DNA of 64,000 bases from Nocardioides sp. Root240 (GCF_001428825.1 NZ_LMIT01000001.1:331897-395896); one strand, 5' to 3'; shown: positions 32,717 to 44,892, numbered from the stretch's first letter. Made by a program: numbers and translations. Notes: generated by a model not told the origin, from the letters alone.

Positions 32717-32821
32717 CACGAGGTGTCAGAAAAAGCGCCTCGAGATGCCAGAAGCGCCCCGGTTGTCCCGGGGCGCTTCTTTCTGCTTGGCATCTCGAGG
32801 CGCTTTTTCTAACACCTCGTG
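32717..32821. terminator. 105-bp nested palindrome between convergent genes
   Basis: The outer inverted repeat pairs 33 of 34 bases (32717-32750 with 32788-32821, one C/A mismatch) and includes AAAAA/TTTTT. An inner 12-bp hairpin (GAAGCGCCCCGG with CCGGGGCGCTTC, loop TTGTC) is followed by TTTCTGCTT. It begins right after the stop of the small gene and ends 9 nt before the erpA stop, so it can terminate both directions. Confidence 0.85.
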
Positions 32822-32830
32822 CGCGGTGAC

Positions 32831-33247
32831 TCAGTTGAACGAGTCTCCGCAGGCGCAGGAACCCGTGGCGTTCGGGTTGTCGATCGTGAAGCCCTGCTTC
32901 TCGATGGTGTCGACGAAGTCGATGACCGCCCCGTTGAGGTAGGGGATGCTCATCCGGTCGACCACGACGGCCACGCCGTCGAAGTCGGTGACGACGTCGC
33001 CGTCGAGGGTGCGCTCGTCGAAGAAGAGCTGGTAGCGCAGGCCGGAGCAGCCGCCCGGCTGCACCGAGATGCGCAGCGCGAGGTCCTCGCGGCCCTCCTG
33101 CTCGAGCAGGCTCTTCACCTTCGTGGCCGCCACCGGGCTCAGGTTGATCTGGTCCTCACGGCGGTCGAGGTCAACCGGGGTCGCGACGGTCGTGGTCGCG
33201 CCGGGGGCCTCGTGGCTGTGGCCGCCTCCGCAGCAGCTGTCGCTCAT
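32831..33247 (-). CDS. erpA: Iron-sulfur cluster insertion protein ErpA (A-type carrier)
   Basis: A 138-aa A-type carrier that delivers [Fe-S] clusters. The three conserved Cys are present: GGCSGLRYQ and GSCACGDSF. The first ~30 residues form a Cys/His-rich extension (SCCGGGHSHE) not found in enterobacterial ErpA. ATG at 33247 follows GGAG; a GTG two codons upstream is possible. Located near glycerate kinase as in mycobacteria. Confidence 0.93.
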   Translation of the reverse strand: MSDSCCGGGHSHEAPGATTTVATPVDLDRREDQINLSPVAATKVKSLLEQEGREDLALRISVQPGGCSGLRYQLFFDERTLDGDVVTDFDGVAVVVDRMSIPYLNGAVIDFVDTIEKQGFTIDNPNATGSCACGDSFN

Positions 33248-33305
33248 GCTCACTCCAGGTGTGTCAGGTCGGTGTTCGACTGTCCCAATGGTCGCACAGC
33301 CGTGG

Positions 33306-34409
33306 TTATTCCCCCCAGACGAGGACGGGCTTGACCACCGCACCGCTCTTCGAGTCGGCGACCGCGTCGGCGATCTTCTCGAACGGGTAGGTCGTCACGA
33401 GGTGGTCGACGTCGAACTTGCCGGCCTCGCGCAGCGCGATCAGCTGCGGGATGGTCTCCAGCGGGTCGGCCTCGCCCTCGATCGAGGAGCGCACGACCTT
33501 GCCCGACTGCAGCAGGTCGATCGCGTCGATGGTGTACTCCGGCGCGCCCAGGCCCAGCGCGACGAGCAGGCCGCGCGAGCGCAGGGAGCGCTGGGCCTGC
33601 AGGACGACCGCGGCGATCGCGGTGGTGTCGATGGCGTAGGCCGCGCCGCCGCCCGTCAGCGCCCTGACCCGCTCCTCGACCGGTCCGGCGGCCTCGTCCG
33701 TGGGATCGAGCGCCGTGGCGCCGTACCCCTCGGCGACGGTACGACGAGCCGCGACCGGGTCCACCACCACGACCGTCTCGACCCCGAGCCCCCGGGCCAC
33801 CGCGACCGCGGCCAGCCCGACCGCGCCGGCGCCGAAGACGACGATCGGCTCGTCGGTCCTCGGGTCGAGCACGTTGAGGACCGTGCCGGCGCCGGTCTGG
33901 AAGCCGCAGGCGAAGGGCGCGAGCCGGGCGAGGTCGAGGCCCTTGTCGACCACGACGCAGTTGTCGGCGTAGGCCAGGGCGTGGCGGGCGAGGCTGGACT
34001 GGCCGAAGAAGTTGCCGAAGACCGTCTGCTCGCCCCGCTTCATGGTGGTCGAGCCGTCGGCGCGCATGCCCATGTAGTTGAGCAGCAGCGACTGCTCGCA
34101 GTAGCCGACGTCGCCGGCCCGGCACGGCCCGCAGGCGCGGCAGGAGCGGAAGCTGAGCACGACGTGGTCGCCGACCTCGATGCCGGTCACGGCCGCGCCG
34201 ACCTTCTCGACGACGCCGGTGCCCTCATGACCGACGACCGTCGGCATCATCTCCTGCGGCAGCATGGTCGGCACCGTGAGGTCGGTGTGGCACAGCCCGG
34301 TCGCGACGATGCGGACCAGGACCTCGTCGTCCCGCGGCTCCTCGAGCTCGACCTCGGCCGCGACGAAGTCGCCGCCCGGCTGCTCGACGAGGTAGGCAGT
34401 CGTCTTCAT
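33306..34409 (-). CDS. Zinc-dependent alcohol dehydrogenase (MDR family)
   Basis: A 367-aa NAD(P)-dependent dehydrogenase. Catalytic zinc ligands are in GLCHTDL and GHEGTG; the structural zinc site is intact (CRACGPCRAGDVGYC). The Rossmann motif is GAGAVGLAAV. The overall pattern resembles aryl- or primary-alcohol dehydrogenases of the XylB type, but the substrate is not determinable. It overlaps the DUF4334 gene by 4 nt and shares its promoter, which bears a KstR-like dyad, hinting at lipid or aromatic catabolism. Confidence 0.92.
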   Translation of the reverse strand: MKTTAYLVEQPGGDFVAAEVELEEPRDDEVLVRIVATGLCHTDLTVPTMLPQEMMPTVVGHEGTGVVEKVGAAVTGIEVGDHVVLSFRSCRACGPCRAGDVGYCEQSLLLNYMGMRADGSTTMKRGEQTVFGNFFGQSSLARHALAYADNCVVVDKGLDLARLAPFACGFQTGAGTVLNVLDPRTDEPIVVFGAGAVGLAAVAVARGLGVETVVVVDPVAARRTVAEGYGATALDPTDEAAGPVEERVRALTGGGAAYAIDTTAIAAVVLQAQRSLRSRGLLVALGLGAPEYTIDAIDLLQSGKVVRSSIEGEADPLETIPQLIALREAGKFDVDHLVTTYPFEKIADAVADSKSGAVVKPVLVWGE

Positions 34410-34879
34410 GCGTCGTCACGCTCCAGCCAGAAGTAGTAGAGGTCGGCCACGCCGAAGGCGGCCTCCAGCTTGCCGTTCATGATCCCCATGAGGGTGCGGT
34501 CGTCGACCTGCTTGAAGTGGTCGAACACCGGCATCCGGTCGTAGACCATGGTGGCGGTCACCTCGCCCCGGAAGCCGACCTCCCACAGGGAGGCCTCGCC
34601 CCCGCCGCCGGCATCCTTGTTGGAGTAGAGCTCGCCGTTCTCGTCGCGACACACCAGCGGCACCGCGGCGAGGGCGCTGTCGAAGCGCTTGCCGTGCCAG
34701 CGCACCTTCTCCAGCACCGTGCTGGCGAGGTGGCCGGTCGCGAAGTCGCCACCGCGCCAGGCACCGAGGATCCCCTCGACGCGGACAGGTGCGAGGTCGG
34801 CCCAGAGGGTGTCGAGGTCGGCGGGCTCGGCCCGCTCGGCTGCACGCAGCTCGTCGAAGCGTGTTCTGATGTCCGTCAC
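34406..34879 (-). CDS. DUF4334/GXWXG domain protein
   Basis: A 157-aa protein with an N-terminal GXWXG-like segment (ILGAWRGGDF) and a C-terminal DUF4334 region (VTATMVYDRMPVFDHF and LMGIMNGK). The fold is lipocalin-like in related proteins, so a small hydrophobic ligand is possible. It is the first gene of a two-gene unit with the alcohol dehydrogenase (ATGA overlap). A TAGAACATGTTC dyad lies 11 nt upstream of the start. Confidence 0.88.
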   Translation of the reverse strand: MTDIRTRFDELRAAERAEPADLDTLWADLAPVRVEGILGAWRGGDFATGHLASTVLEKVRWHGKRFDSALAAVPLVCRDENGELYSNKDAGGGGEASLWEVGFRGEVTATMVYDRMPVFDHFKQVDDRTLMGIMNGKLEAAFGVADLYYFWLERDDA

Positions 34880-34889
34880 GCGGCCAATC

Positions 34890-34903
34890 TAGAACATGTT
34901 CCT
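34890..34903. promoter_or_regulatory. KstR/TetR-like operator
   Basis: TAGAACATGTTCCT contains a perfect GAACATGTTC palindrome and fits TnnAACnnGTTnnA (the KstR consensus) at all but one end base. It lies 11-24 nt upstream of the DUF4334 start, where a repressor would block transcription. The regulator itself is not in the window. Confidence 0.5.
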
Positions 34904-34961
34904 CTCATCTGGACACGGGCGTTTGCAGAAAGTGAGGACGAAGTGAGGACCTTCGTCTCGC

Positions 34962-36047
34962 TCAGGACGACCAGGTCCGGGCCACGCGCGCGGCCAGCTC
35001 GCCGAGCGCCCCGACCGGGTCCTGGAAGGCCCGCTGCTCCCCCACCGCGTCGACGAGGGAGTACGCCGCGTCCATGCCCAGCGCGCGCATCTCCCGCTGG
35101 CCGACCAGCACCTGGCCGGCCAGGGCGACACAGGGACGCAGGGCGTCGGCGGCCACCGCCGCCACACCCGCCGGGACCTTGCCCGCGCGGCTGCTGAAGT
35201 CGAAGGCGCCCTCGCCGGTGATGACCAGGTCCGCCGCCGCGGCCTGCCGGGCGAGGCCGACGGCCTCGGCGACCAGCTCGATGCCGGAGACCCGGCGCCC
35301 GCCGAGCAGCATCAGCGCGAAGCCGAGCCCGCCGGCCGCGCCGGCGCCCGGCTCGAGGGAGAGCCGGCGGTCGGTCGCCGCGGCCCACTGCTCGAGGTAG
35401 CCGTCCATGGCGACCTGCATCTCCTCGTCGAGGCCCTTCTGGGCGCCGAACGTCTTGCTCGCGCCGAACAGCCCGGTCAGCGGGCTGTCGACGTCGGTCG
35501 CGGCGATGATCTCGACACCGTCGACGAGACCGCGGGCGATGCTCAGGTCGACCTGCGTCACGCCGTCGAGGAAGATCCCGCCGACGTCGAGCGCGACGTC
35601 AGCGTCCGCGCCGAGTGCGGCGAGCAGGCCCGCTCCCCCGTCGTTCGTGCCCGACCCGCCGAGACCCACGACGACCCGGGTGGAGCCGGAGTTGACGGCC
35701 TCGAGCAGCAGCTGGCCCACGCCGACCGTCGTACCGAACTCGCCGAGCTTGCCGCCCGTCAGGTGGGAGCCGCAGGCCTGGGCACTCTCGATGTACGTCG
35801 TGTCGCCCACCGTCAGGATGGTGGCCGGCACCTCGTGGCCCTGCGGCGCCTCCGCGACGACCGCGAGCAGCTCGCCGCCGAGCGTCGCGTGCAGCACGTC
35901 GACGAAGCCGGGGCCGCCGTCCGACATCGGGGCGAGGACCACCTCGTCGTCGGGCGCCTGACGGCGCCAGCCCGCGGCGATCGCCTCCGCGGCCTCGACC
36001 GCGGTGAGGGTGCCCGCGAACTTGTCGGGGGCCACGAGCACGCGCAT
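34962..36047 (-). CDS. Glycerate kinase (GlxK family)
   Basis: A 361-aa type II glycerate kinase. The N-terminus VLVAPDKFAGTLTA, the PMSDGGPGF motif, GLGGSGTNDGGAG and ITGEGAFD are all family signatures. It phosphorylates glycerate on ATP in the glyoxylate/glycerate route. Length is slightly under the usual ~380. A weak 7-bp hairpin (34937-34957) follows the stop. Co-location with erpA and adoK is also seen in mycobacteria. Confidence 0.94.
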   Translation of the reverse strand: MRVLVAPDKFAGTLTAVEAAEAIAAGWRRQAPDDEVVLAPMSDGGPGFVDVLHATLGGELLAVVAEAPQGHEVPATILTVGDTTYIESAQACGSHLTGGKLGEFGTTVGVGQLLLEAVNSGSTRVVVGLGGSGTNDGGAGLLAALGADADVALDVGGIFLDGVTQVDLSIARGLVDGVEIIAATDVDSPLTGLFGASKTFGAQKGLDEEMQVAMDGYLEQWAAATDRRLSLEPGAGAAGGLGFALMLLGGRRVSGIELVAEAVGLARQAAAADLVITGEGAFDFSSRAGKVPAGVAAVAADALRPCVALAGQVLVGQREMRALGMDAAYSLVDAVGEQRAFQDPVGALGELAARVARTWSS

Positions 36048-36117
36048 GGCGTCATCATGTCGGACCGGGCGGCAGACCGATCAGGGCGCGCCGGGACACC
36101 CAAACTAGGATGAGGCC

Positions 36118-37293
36118 ATGACCACCGTGGACCTCCCGCTGCTGCCGCTCGGCCGCGGCTCCGACCCGCTCTCGGAGCGGGGTGTCGAGTGCCCCGGCGA
36201 CCTGCCGCCGGCCTCCGACCCGGACCTGGTCGCCCGCGCGCGGGCCGCCAAGGAGAAGCTCGGCGAGCGGCTGTTCGTGCTCGGCCACCACTACCAGCGC
36301 GACGAGGTCATCCAGTTCGCCGACGTCACCGGCGACTCGTTCAAGCTCGCCCGTGACGCGGCCGCCCGGCCCGACGCGGAGTTCATCGTCTTCTGCGGCG
36401 TGCACTTCATGGCGGAGTCGGCCGACATCCTGACCGGCCCGGACCAGAAGGTCGTCCTCCCGGACCTCGCTGCCGGCTGCTCGATGGCCGACATGGCCCG
36501 GATCGCCCAGGTCGAGCGGGCGTGGGACGCGCTGGCCGAGGCCGGTGTCCAGGACGTCGTCGTCCCGGTGACCTACATGAACTCCAGCGCCGCGATCAAG
36601 GCGTTCTGCGGCCGCAACGGCGGCGTCGTGTGCACCTCGTCCAACGCCGAGGTGGCCCTCGACTGGGCGTTCGAGCAGAAGGGCGAGGACACCAAGGTCC
36701 TCTTCCTGCCCGACCAGCACCTCGGCCGCAACACCGCCGTGCTCAAGCTCGGCTACTCCCTCGACGAGTGCGTCGTGTGGAACCCGCACAAGCCCAACGG
36801 CGGGCTCACGCCCGAAGAGCTCGCGCAGGCGCGGATCATCCTGTGGAAGGGCCACTGCTCGGTGCACGGCCGCTTCGCCGCCGACGTCATCGACGAGCTG
36901 CGCGCCAAGGTGCCGGACCTCAACGTCCTGGTGCACCCCGAGTGCCAGCACGAGGTCGTGCTCAAGTCCGACCTGGTCGGCTCGACGGAGTTCATCATCA
37001 AGACGATCGAGGAGGCGCCGGCCGGCTCGAGCTGGGCGATCGGCACCGAGCTCAACCTGGTGCAGCGCCTCAAGAACGCCCACCCGGACAAGAACATCAT
37101 GTTCCTCGACCGCAACGTCTGCTACTGCTCGACGATGAACCGGATCGACCTCCCGCACCTGGTCTGGGCGCTCGAGAACCTCGCCGAGGGCAACCTCGTC
37201 AACCAGATCGAGGTCGACCCGCAGACCGAGGCCGACGCGCTCGTCGCGCTGCAGCGGATGCTCGACCTGCCGGGGAAGACCCATCGTGACTGA
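36118..37293 (+). CDS. nadA: Quinolinate synthase
   Basis: A 391-aa [4Fe-4S] enzyme making quinolinate for NAD synthesis. Signatures include [34 protein letters not shown], the Cys of [16 protein letters not shown] and CYCSTMNRI, providing the three cluster Cys positions and active-site residues. It is the longer actinobacterial form. nadB and nadC are not in the window. It overlaps yjdM by 8 nt at the 3' end. Confidence 0.97.
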   Translation: MTTVDLPLLPLGRGSDPLSERGVECPGDLPPASDPDLVARARAAKEKLGERLFVLGHHYQRDEVIQFADVTGDSFKLARDAAARPDAEFIVFCGVHFMAESADILTGPDQKVVLPDLAAGCSMADMARIAQVERAWDALAEAGVQDVVVPVTYMNSSAAIKAFCGRNGGVVCTSSNAEVALDWAFEQKGEDTKVLFLPDQHLGRNTAVLKLGYSLDECVVWNPHKPNGGLTPEELAQARIILWKGHCSVHGRFAADVIDELRAKVPDLNVLVHPECQHEVVLKSDLVGSTEFIIKTIEEAPAGSSWAIGTELNLVQRLKNAHPDKNIMFLDRNVCYCSTMNRIDLPHLVWALENLAEGNLVNQIEVDPQTEADALVALQRMLDLPGKTHRD

Positions 37294-37645
37294 CGGCCTG
37301 CCCGCCTGCCCGGAGTGCTCCGGCGAGTACACCTACGAGATGGGCGAGCTGATGGTCTGCCCCGAGTGCGCCCACGAGTGGTCGCCGGCGGAGGCCGCAG
37401 CGGCTGCCGACGAGGCCGCGTCCGCGGGCGTGGTGCGCGACGCGAACGGGAACCCGCTGGCCGACGGCGACGACGTCATCGTGGTCAAGGACCTCCCGGT
37501 CAAGGGTGCGCCGAAGCCCATCAAGTCCGGCACCAAGGTCCGCAGCATCCGCCTCGTGAGCGGCGTGGGCGACCACGACATCGACTGCAAGGTCGACGGG
37601 TTCGGGCCCATGCAACTGAAGTCCACCGTGGTCAGGAAGGCCTGA
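37286..37645 (+). CDS. yjdM: YjdM/PhnA zinc-ribbon protein
   Basis: A 119-aa protein with an N-terminal zinc ribbon ([10 protein letters not shown] then CPECAHEW) and a C-terminal PhnA domain ([15 protein letters not shown]). Despite the historic PhnA name, its biochemical role is unknown; it is not the phosphonoacetate hydrolase. GTG start inside the nadA 3' end suggests coupling. Confidence 0.92.
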   Translation: MTDGLPACPECSGEYTYEMGELMVCPECAHEWSPAEAAAAADEAASAGVVRDANGNPLADGDDVIVVKDLPVKGAPKPIKSGTKVRSIRLVSGVGDHDIDCKVDGFGPMQLKSTVVRKA

Positions 37646-37647
37646 GC

Positions 37648-38235
37648 GTGTTCAAGCGGACCAAGTCCCCCGCCGTCGAGGAGCAGAGCGCCCCGACGAA
37701 GCCCGGCGGCAAGGGCCGGCCGACGCCGACCCGCAAGGAGGCCGAGGCAGCGGCGAAGGCGCGCGCCCGCGTGCCGCGCGACAAGCGCGAGCTGCAGCGC
37801 CAGCAGCGCGAGCTCCGCTCGGAGAGCAGCCGCAAGATCCGGCAGGGCATGAAGGCCGGCGACGAGAAGTACTTCCTGCCGCGTGACAAGGGCCGGGTGC
37901 GCCGCTTCATCCGCGACTACGTCGACGCGCGCTTCTCCATCGTCGAGATGGTCATCCCGCTCATGATCGCCGGGCTGGTGCTGGGCTACACCGGCCAGTC
38001 CGCGCTCGTGCAGGCCAGCAGCATCGTGCTGCTCGCGACCGTGCTCTTCGTGATCACCGACATGTTCGTGCTGCGCTTCCGCCTGCGCCGCGAGCTGCGC
38101 CGCCGGTTCCCCGACGAGTCGCTCAAGGGCACGACCTACTACGCCCTCACCCGCTCCATGCAGATGAAGTTCATGCGGCTGCCCAAGGCCCGCGTGAAGA
38201 TCGGCCAGGCGCTTCCGGAGGACTACGACCGGTGA
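37648..38235 (+). CDS. DUF3043 membrane protein
   Basis: A 195-aa protein with a charged, Lys/Arg-rich N-terminal half (about 1-95) and two membrane helices (about 100-145), then a basic C-terminus (RLPKARVKIGQALP). This matches DUF3043, an actinobacterial family of unknown function. AGGAAGG lies 8 nt before the GTG at 37648. It overlaps the following gene by 4 nt, so nadA, yjdM, DUF3043 and the next gene form one operon. Confidence 0.9.
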   Translation: MFKRTKSPAVEEQSAPTKPGGKGRPTPTRKEAEAAAKARARVPRDKRELQRQQRELRSESSRKIRQGMKAGDEKYFLPRDKGRVRRFIRDYVDARFSIVEMVIPLMIAGLVLGYTGQSALVQASSIVLLATVLFVITDMFVLRFRLRRELRRRFPDESLKGTTYYALTRSMQMKFMRLPKARVKIGQALPEDYDR

Positions 38236-38891
38236 AGCTCGTCGCCGCGCTCCGCACGCCGGGCGCGGGCCTGCTGGAGCCCGCGTTCCGCACGCGCCTC
38301 GCGGAGCTCGGCGCGACGCGGGTGCAGGTCAACCTCGACGACGACGCGGTCGCACCGGCGATGCGCTTCGGACCGGGTACGCCGATCACGGCGGTCGTCT
38401 CGGTCTGGGGCGAGCTCGACGTGGCCGGTGTGCTCGGCGTCGTACGCGAGGCGGACGGGGACGTCGACGCGTGGCTGGTCGACGAGCGCGAGCCGCTGGT
38501 GCCGCCCGTCGTACCGGACGGGGTGCGGGCGGACGCCCTGGCCAACCTCGCCTTCCTGCGCAGGCCCGAGGCGATGAGCCACGCCGACTGGCTGTCCGAC
38601 TGGCTCGATCGCCACACCCAGGTGGCGATCGACACCCAGGGCACCTTCGGCTACGTGCAGAACCCGGTGCTCGAGGCGCTGACCCCCGGCGGGCGCGACG
38701 TCACCGGCATCGTCGAGGAGCTCTTCCCGATGGCGGCCATGAGCGACCAGCACGCGTTCTACGGCAGCGGTGGCGACGACGCCGAGCTCAACCGGCGCTT
38801 CTCCGAGCTGATGGACAGCTGCGCGCGCTTCGGCGCGGCCGACGGCCTCGACCTGGTGCCGACCAGCCGTTTTCTCTTCCGCCTGCAGTAG
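38232..38891 (+). CDS. EthD-like dimeric alpha/beta-barrel protein (tentative)
   Basis: A 219-aa cytosolic protein that appears to contain two ferredoxin-like halves, the second with YVQNPVLEAL and EELFPMAAMSDQHAFYGSGG, resembling EthD-type domains. No catalytic residues can be assigned. The GTG start overlaps DUF3043. Function unknown; the EthD label is a weak match by eye. Confidence 0.6.
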   Translation: MKLVAALRTPGAGLLEPAFRTRLAELGATRVQVNLDDDAVAPAMRFGPGTPITAVVSVWGELDVAGVLGVVREADGDVDAWLVDEREPLVPPVVPDGVRADALANLAFLRRPEAMSHADWLSDWLDRHTQVAIDTQGTFGYVQNPVLEALTPGGRDVTGIVEELFPMAAMSDQHAFYGSGGDDAELNRRFSELMDSCARFGAADGLDLVPTSRFLFRLQ

Positions 38892-38969
38892 CACCTCCGG
38901 GGCCCGCTGCGCATGGTCGGATCGCGCCACTGCCCGGACGGGAATCGCGAGCGCAACGAGCCAGACGGT

Positions 38970-39980
38970 TCAGCCGATCACCTCGGACCGGCGCGGCGAC
39001 GTGGTGAGCGCCGGGTCCGTCGTGATGACGCCGTCGAGGACGCGGTCGATCGCGGCGAGGGTCTCGGCGTCGAGCCCGACACCGGCTGCCTTGACGTTCT
39101 CGGTGACCTGCTCGGGACGGCTGGCGCCGATGATCGCCGCGGAGACGTTGTCGTTCTGGAGGACCCAGGCGACGGCGAGCTGGGCGAGGGTCAGGTCGAC
39201 GGACTCCGCGACCGGACGCAGCTGCTGGACCCGCTCGAGGACGTCGTCGCGCAGCCAGCGGCCGACGAAGTCGGCGCCACCCTTGGTGTCGGTCGCACGG
39301 GAGCCGGCCGGCGGCGGCTGGCCCGGCAGGTACTTGCCGGTGAGCACGCCCTGCGCGATCGGCGACCAGACGATCTGGCCGAGGCCGAGCTCCTTCGAGG
39401 TGGGGACGACCTCCTCCTCGATGACGCGCCAGAGCATGGAGTACTGCGGCTGGTTGGAGATCAGCGGCACGCGCAGCTCCTTGGCGAGCGCGGCGGCGGC
39501 GCGGATCTCCTCAGCCCGCCACTCCGAGACGCCGATGTAGAGCGCCTTGCCCGAGCGGACGACGTCGGCGAAGGCGAGCATCGTCTCCTCCAGCGGCGTC
39601 TCGTGGTCGTAGCGGTGCGCCTGGTAGAGGTCGACGTAGTCGGTGCCGAGGCGGCGCAGCGAGCCGTCGATCGACTCCAGGATGTGCTTGCGGGACAGAC
39701 CGTGGTCGTTGTGGCGGCCCGGGCCGGTCGGCCAGAAGACCTTCGTGAAGATCTCCAGGCCCTCGCGCCGCTCCCCCGTCAACGCCTTGCCGAGGACCGT
39801 CTCGGCCGCGGTGTTGGCGTAGACGTCGGCCGTGTCGAAGGTCGTGATGCCCTCGTCGAGCGCCTGCCGGACGCACGCCAGGGCGGCGTCCTCCTCGACC
39901 TGCGAGCCGTGGGTGAGCCAGTTGCCGTACGCGATGGCCGAGATCCTGAGGCCGCTCGCGCCGAGGTTGCGAATCTCCAT
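38970..39980 (-). CDS. Aldo/keto reductase (Kv-beta-like)
   Basis: A 336-aa NADPH-dependent TIM-barrel reductase. The catalytic tetrad is visible: Asp in TFDTADVY, Tyr in the same segment (DVYANTAAE), Lys in IFTKVFW and His in LYQAHRYD. The C-terminal GASRPEQVTENV binds the nucleotide. The sequence style is that of the voltage-gated K channel beta-subunit-like subfamily. Stands alone, divergent from the GNAT gene. Confidence 0.94.
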   Translation of the reverse strand: MEIRNLGASGLRISAIAYGNWLTHGSQVEEDAALACVRQALDEGITTFDTADVYANTAAETVLGKALTGERREGLEIFTKVFWPTGPGRHNDHGLSRKHILESIDGSLRRLGTDYVDLYQAHRYDHETPLEETMLAFADVVRSGKALYIGVSEWRAEEIRAAAALAKELRVPLISNQPQYSMLWRVIEEEVVPTSKELGLGQIVWSPIAQGVLTGKYLPGQPPPAGSRATDTKGGADFVGRWLRDDVLERVQQLRPVAESVDLTLAQLAVAWVLQNDNVSAAIIGASRPEQVTENVKAAGVGLDAETLAAIDRVLDGVITTDPALTTSPRRSEVIG

Positions 39981-40055
39981 GCCTCGACCCTAGTGACTGC
40001 AGTCAACGCCGGTCCCGGTTCCGGGCCGCGGACCTGCCGGTGGGAGTATCGGGAC

Positions 40056-40595
40056 GTGGTTGCTGCTGATGTCTCCGTCCGGGTCGGATGGCCCGCCGAC
40101 GCCGCCGGCATCGCCGAGGTGCAGCTGCGTTCCTGGCGCAGCCGGTACGACGGCCGCCTGGCCGCGCAGCTCGACGAGCAGGGCATCGGTGTCGACGACC
40201 TCGCCGAGGCCTGGCGTAGCACGCTCGCCCGCCCGCCGCAGGCTCGGCAGCGGGCCCTCGTCGCGCTGGTCCGCGACACGGTCGTCGGTTTCGCGCTCAC
40301 CGGCCCCAACACCGACCCCGACGCGGACCCGTCCGCCGACGGCGAGATCGGCGAGCTCACCATCGACCCCGACACGACCCGCGCCGGGCACGGCTCCCGG
40401 TTGCTCCAGGCCTGCGTGGACACCCTGCTGGCGGACCGCTTCGCGCGCGCGGTCGTCTGGGTGGACGCCACCGACGACGTCCTGCGGGCGTTCCTGACCA
40501 GCACCGGCTGGGCTCCCGACGGCGCCAGCCGCGAGCTGGCCGACGAGACGGGCGCGGCACTCAAGCAGGTCCGGCTGCACACGGCGCTCTCCTGA
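40056..40595 (+). CDS. GNAT-family N-acetyltransferase
   Basis: A 179-aa acetyltransferase-type protein. The acetyl-CoA-binding stretch is GELTIDPDTTRAGHGSRLLQ (R/Q-x-x-G-x-G/S pattern as RAGHGSRL). The acceptor substrate is unknown. GTG 40056 has GGGAG upstream; spacing to azlC is only 2 nt, so the three genes to 41562 likely form an operon. Confidence 0.85.
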   Translation: MVAADVSVRVGWPADAAGIAEVQLRSWRSRYDGRLAAQLDEQGIGVDDLAEAWRSTLARPPQARQRALVALVRDTVVGFALTGPNTDPDADPSADGEIGELTIDPDTTRAGHGSRLLQACVDTLLADRFARAVVWVDATDDVLRAFLTSTGWAPDGASRELADETGAALKQVRLHTALS

Positions 40596-40597
40596 GC

Positions 40598-41260
40598 GTG
40601 GTGGACGTCGACCGTCGTACCGTCGTCCGGGACAGCCTGGGCGTCGCGATCGCGACCGGGACGTACGGACTGAGCTTCGGCGCCGTCGGCGTCGCCTCCG
40701 GCCTCGACGTGGCACAGACCTGCGTGCTGTCGCTGCTGATGTTCACCGGCGCCTCGCAGTTCGCGCTGGCGGGCGTGCTCGGCGCCGGCGGGTCGGCGGT
40801 GTCCGGCGCCCTGACGGCACTGCTCCTGGGGACGCGGAACACGCTCTACGGACTGCGGATGGCCCCGCTGCTGGGCTACCGCGGGTGGCAACGGGCCGTC
40901 GCGGCGCACGTGCTGATCGACGAGTCCACCGCGATGGCGGTCAACCGGGCGAGCCGGTCGCTCGCGCGCACCGGGTTCTGGACCACCGGCGGCACCATCT
41001 TCGTGCTCTGGAACCTGACCACGCTGGTCGGGGCTGTCGCCGGCGAGCAGCTCGGCGACCCGCGCGACCTCGGCCTCGACGCGGCGGTCGGTGCGGCCTT
41101 CCTCGCGCTGCTGTGGCCGCGCCTGGCCTCCCCCGTCGCCCGGCTGACCGCGGTACTCGCCGCGCTGGTGGCTGCGAGCGCCGTGACGGTGACGCCGGCC
41201 GGCGTACCGGTGCTGGTGGCGGCGGGCGTCGCCGTCCTCGTGGGAGCGCTGCGCCGATGA
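40598..41260 (+). CDS. azlC: AzlC-family branched-chain amino acid exporter subunit
   Basis: A 220-aa membrane protein with about six helices and the AzlC signatures SLLMFTGASQFALAGVL and LLGTRNTLYGLRMAPLL. With AzlD it forms a BrnFE-like two-component exporter of branched-chain or related amino acids. GTG start at 40598; overlaps azlD by 4 nt. Confidence 0.93.
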   Translation: MVDVDRRTVVRDSLGVAIATGTYGLSFGAVGVASGLDVAQTCVLSLLMFTGASQFALAGVLGAGGSAVSGALTALLLGTRNTLYGLRMAPLLGYRGWQRAVAAHVLIDESTAMAVNRASRSLARTGFWTTGGTIFVLWNLTTLVGAVAGEQLGDPRDLGLDAAVGAAFLALLWPRLASPVARLTAVLAALVAASAVTVTPAGVPVLVAAGVAVLVGALRR

Positions 41261-41562
41261 CGTGGTGGGCCATCCTGGCTGCCGGCCTCGGCTGCTACCT
41301 GCTCAAGCTCGCCGGGCTCTCCGTCCCGGCGCGGGTCCTCGCCCGCCCGGTGGTGGCGCGGATCGCCGACCTCGTCCCGGTCGCGCTGCTGGCCGCGCTG
41401 GTCGCCGTACAGGTGCTCGCCGCGCCGTCCGGACGCGCACTCGCCCTCGACGCCCGTGCGGCCGCCCTCGGCGTGGCCGTGCTGCTCCTGCTCGCCCGGG
41501 CGCCGTTCCTGGTGGTCGTCTTCGGCTCCGCCGCCTCAGCCGCCCTCCTGCGCCTCCTCTGA
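41257..41562 (+). CDS. azlD: AzlD-family transporter subunit
   Basis: A 101-aa membrane protein with about four helices (MTWWAILAAGLGCYLLKLAG at the start; VPVALLAALVAVQ in the middle), the small partner of AzlC. ATGA overlap with azlC supports stoichiometric expression. A repeat-rich dyad follows the stop. Confidence 0.92.
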   Translation: MTWWAILAAGLGCYLLKLAGLSVPARVLARPVVARIADLVPVALLAALVAVQVLAAPSGRALALDARAAALGVAVLLLLARAPFLVVVFGSAASAALLRLL

Positions 41563-41695
41563 CCCACGAACCGCGGAAGATGGCACCACGAAGTCGGCGT
41601 CATGGCACCTCGAGATGTGGATCGTGGTTGCCACGAGTCGCAGTTGGTGGTGCCACGAGCCGCAGTTCGTGGTGCCACGAGGCCCACTTCGTGGG
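41563..41695. repeat. Repeat-rich dyad between azlD and dapB
   Basis: Starts right at the azlD stop and ends 1 nt before the dapB stop. It has inverted pairs CCCACGAA (41563-41570 with 41688-41695) and TGGCACCACGAA (41581-41592 with 41666-41677), plus three direct repeats of about 22 nt (41624-41646, 41647-41668, 41669-41690) sharing GCCACGAG. Together they can fold as a terminator for both convergent genes. Confidence 0.65.
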
Positions 41696-41696
41696 G

Positions 41697-44840
<3,144 letters not shown>

Positions 44841-44848
44841 CGGAGCTT

Positions 44849-44892
44849 GCGTCATAGGCTCCGTGGGCTCAAGCCCCCGGAGCCTATGACGC
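44849..44892. terminator. Bidirectional terminator after BCCT gene
   Basis: A 15-bp perfect stem (GCGTCATAGGCTCCG with its inverse) extended by GGGC/GCCC around a TCAA loop. It lies between the BCCT stop (44840) and the M16 peptidase stop (44915). Confidence 0.8.
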
